Below are positions 4,597-5,575 of a stretch of 5,575 nucleotides of DNA, one piece after another. The position numbers were made by a program, and so were the translations under genes. This stretch comes from Candidatus Methanofilum arcanum (GTDB taxonomy: Archaea; Halobacteriota; Methanomicrobia; Methanomicrobiales; Methanospirillaceae), in NCBI GenBank assembly GCA_031285085.1, contig JAITWW010000138.1, positions 1-5,575 on the forward strand, given 5' to 3'. Under the pieces are notes generated by a model. The model searched no databases, was not told the origin of the DNA, and worked only from the letters and a program-made list of their open reading frames with translations. Numbering within the stretch: position 1 is the first letter of the stretch; each line of letters opens with the position of its first letter.

Positions 4597-5575
4597 ATGA
4601 AACAGTTGTTATTGGTAATATGTGTCCTACTCTTGACATGCGTACTTGGTAGTGTCGCCGATATTTCCGACGATCTTATATTTTCTGATGTGGATCTTTT
4701 CAATCAGATTTTCAATGTAACGTCGACGCCAACGCTTACTCAAATTGGCAATTTGAATGACCCTAGTGGTAATGTTAGTCAAATAAGCCAGATATTTAAT
4801 CAACGTAGTGGTGATAAATGCACGGTTAATATCAATTCCGTAGTTAATATTAATTCGAATCTAGTTGATTGGTGTAATACTCAGGAGAAAGAATTTCTCT
4901 CTTCATGGAATAGAATGTCAAATATCACACCAAATACTACTCTTTCGGTTCATTTTCAGATCTGTGATATACTTTCAACAGATTGGCAAACATTGTTTGA
5001 TCTTGGCTTTAAATATTTCACTGTTAGTCCGGATATTGCCCATTCTGCCTTTGTTCGTTCCTTTTTTGAGTTGTACAACTCTGGCAATCAGGGTGAATTA
5101 GAAGAGTATGGTGATATTCTCCTTGCACTTATTGCTCTTGAAGGTTATTATGACAATTTTTTCTACCAAAATATTACGCCTATTCTTGACAATTCTCATC
5201 TTAAAGAGGTTGTAATTGAAACCCTTGTAAATGATCTCAATTTTTTAGACCTTGTTTCATCTGGAGCAAGACTAATGCTTATTTGTGAGGTTGAATCCCT
5301 AACTTCAACACCAACTCCAATACCGACCTCAAATCATACGCCAGCAACAACTTTGCCTATACTTTCAATTCCTCAGTCAACCCTTCCTCCATCTTCATCA
5401 TTAACACCACCACCAATTCCTCTTGTCACATCACCACCGACGCCTACGCCAACATCAACACCGACGTCTACGCCAACATCAACACCGACGTCTACGCCAA
5501 CATCAACACCGACGTCTACGCCAACATCAACACCGACGTCTACGCCAACATCAACACCGACTTCTACTCCTACGT
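4597..5575 (+). CDS. Secreted Thr/Pro-rich repeat surface protein (3' end outside window)
   Basis: The first 326 codons of a gene that continues past the window. The N-terminus is a Sec signal peptide: MKQ, a hydrophobic core of about residues 4-17, and a likely signal peptidase I site after SVA (A21|D22). C15 follows LLT, a poor lipobox, so a lipoprotein is less likely. The mature domain (about 22-234) belongs to no family I recognise. It has four cysteines (75, 93, 123, 230) that could form disulfides and N-glycosylation sequons at N40, N59, N109, N113, N192 and N246, as expected for an archaeal cell-surface protein. From about 235 it becomes a Thr/Ser/Pro linker; from residue 281 this is an octapeptide repeat PTSTPTST encoded by 24-bp units. 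Such linkers normally space surface domains or a C-terminal anchor, which would lie downstream. ATG 4597 is chosen because it starts the signal peptide; an in-frame GTG at 4588 is possible. The ribosome binding site is weak (AGGT, 4582-4585). Confidence 0.85.
   Translation, partial: MKQLLLVICVLLLTCVLGSVADISDDLIFSDVDLFNQIFNVTSTPTLTQIGNLNDPSGNVSQISQIFNQRSGDKCTVNINSVVNINSNLVDWCNTQEKEFLSSWNRMSNITPNTTLSVHFQICDILSTDWQTLFDLGFKYFTVSPDIAHSAFVRSFFELYNSGNQGELEEYGDILLALIALEGYYDNFFYQNITPILDNSHLKEVVIETLVNDLNFLDLVSSGARLMLICEVESLTSTPTPIPTSNHTPATTLPILSIPQSTLPPSSSLTPPPIPLVTSPPTPTPTSTPTSTPTSTPTSTPTSTPTSTPTSTPTSTPTSTPTSTPT
5437..5575 (+). repeat. 24-bp tandem repeat array in the Thr/Pro linker
   Basis: Five complete 24-bp units begin at 5437, 5461, 5485, 5509 and 5533. 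The last four are identical and the first differs by one base (CCT for TCT). A sixth, degenerate unit begins at 5557 and is cut by the window end. Each unit is in frame and encodes PTSTPTST. Near-perfect identity, including synonymous positions, points to recent expansion by slippage or unequal crossing-over, so length probably varies between strains and the array may be collapsed or extended in assemblies. Confidence 0.95.

Noticed and set aside
4865..5101. A 78-codon plus-strand frame.
   Set aside because: Alternative frame inside the secreted protein gene.
5437..5575. Regular short repeats that might suggest a CRISPR array.
   Set aside because: The repeats are directly adjacent with no spacers and code in frame for Thr/Pro/Ser.

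Overview
This looks like a piece of an archaeal genome, most likely a methanogen of the Methanomicrobia. The clues are a type II (archaeal-style) methionine aminopeptidase, AT-rich spacers with TTTATATA-type TATA boxes, T-rich terminator tracts, a secreted protein with a Thr/Pro linker of the kind common in Methanospirillum-like genomes, and a group II intron, a class known from methanogens. The genus is inference; no rRNA or marker in the window settles it.

Layout. (1) 1-298, + strand: the 3' part of a group II intron. Upstream hairpins are followed by a textbook 34-nt domain V (207-240) and a domain VI with a bulged branch-point A (A292), ending in AC at 298. No reverse transcriptase is visible before domain V. 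(2) 299-571: the 3' exon flank, higher in GC, with no convincing gene but two families of eroded tandem repeats. (3) 572-2685, - strand: a two-gene operon of M24-family metallopeptidases, a Xaa-Pro peptidase followed by map. They overlap by ATGA, and both keep all five metal ligands. The map product ends in an unusual tail of about 19 residues encoded by GC-rich DNA. (4) 2686-2743: a divergent promoter region. (5) 2744-2974, + strand: a 76-residue two-helix membrane protein of unknown function. (6) 2975-4596: about 1.6 kb of AT-rich DNA without an intact gene. Its minus strand carries a chain of long open frames broken by stops and frameshifts, possibly a decayed gene. It also holds a terminator-like hairpin, a strong TATA box and short direct repeats. 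(7) 4597-5575, + strand, running off the end: a secreted, probably glycosylated surface protein. An N-terminal domain of unknown family leads into a Thr/Pro-rich linker built from nearly identical 24-bp repeats.

How the parts relate. The two peptidases form a natural pair for trimming peptide N-termini: removal of initiator Met and cleavage of X-Pro bonds. The most notable observation links regions 1 and 3. The first 19 bases after the predicted intron splice junction recur with one mismatch at 621-639, inside the 3' end of map. There they form the loop and one arm of a perfect 7-bp hairpin, and the position matching the junction (620^621) falls exactly at the stem/loop boundary. This suggests a hairpin-type insertion target, still unoccupied in map.
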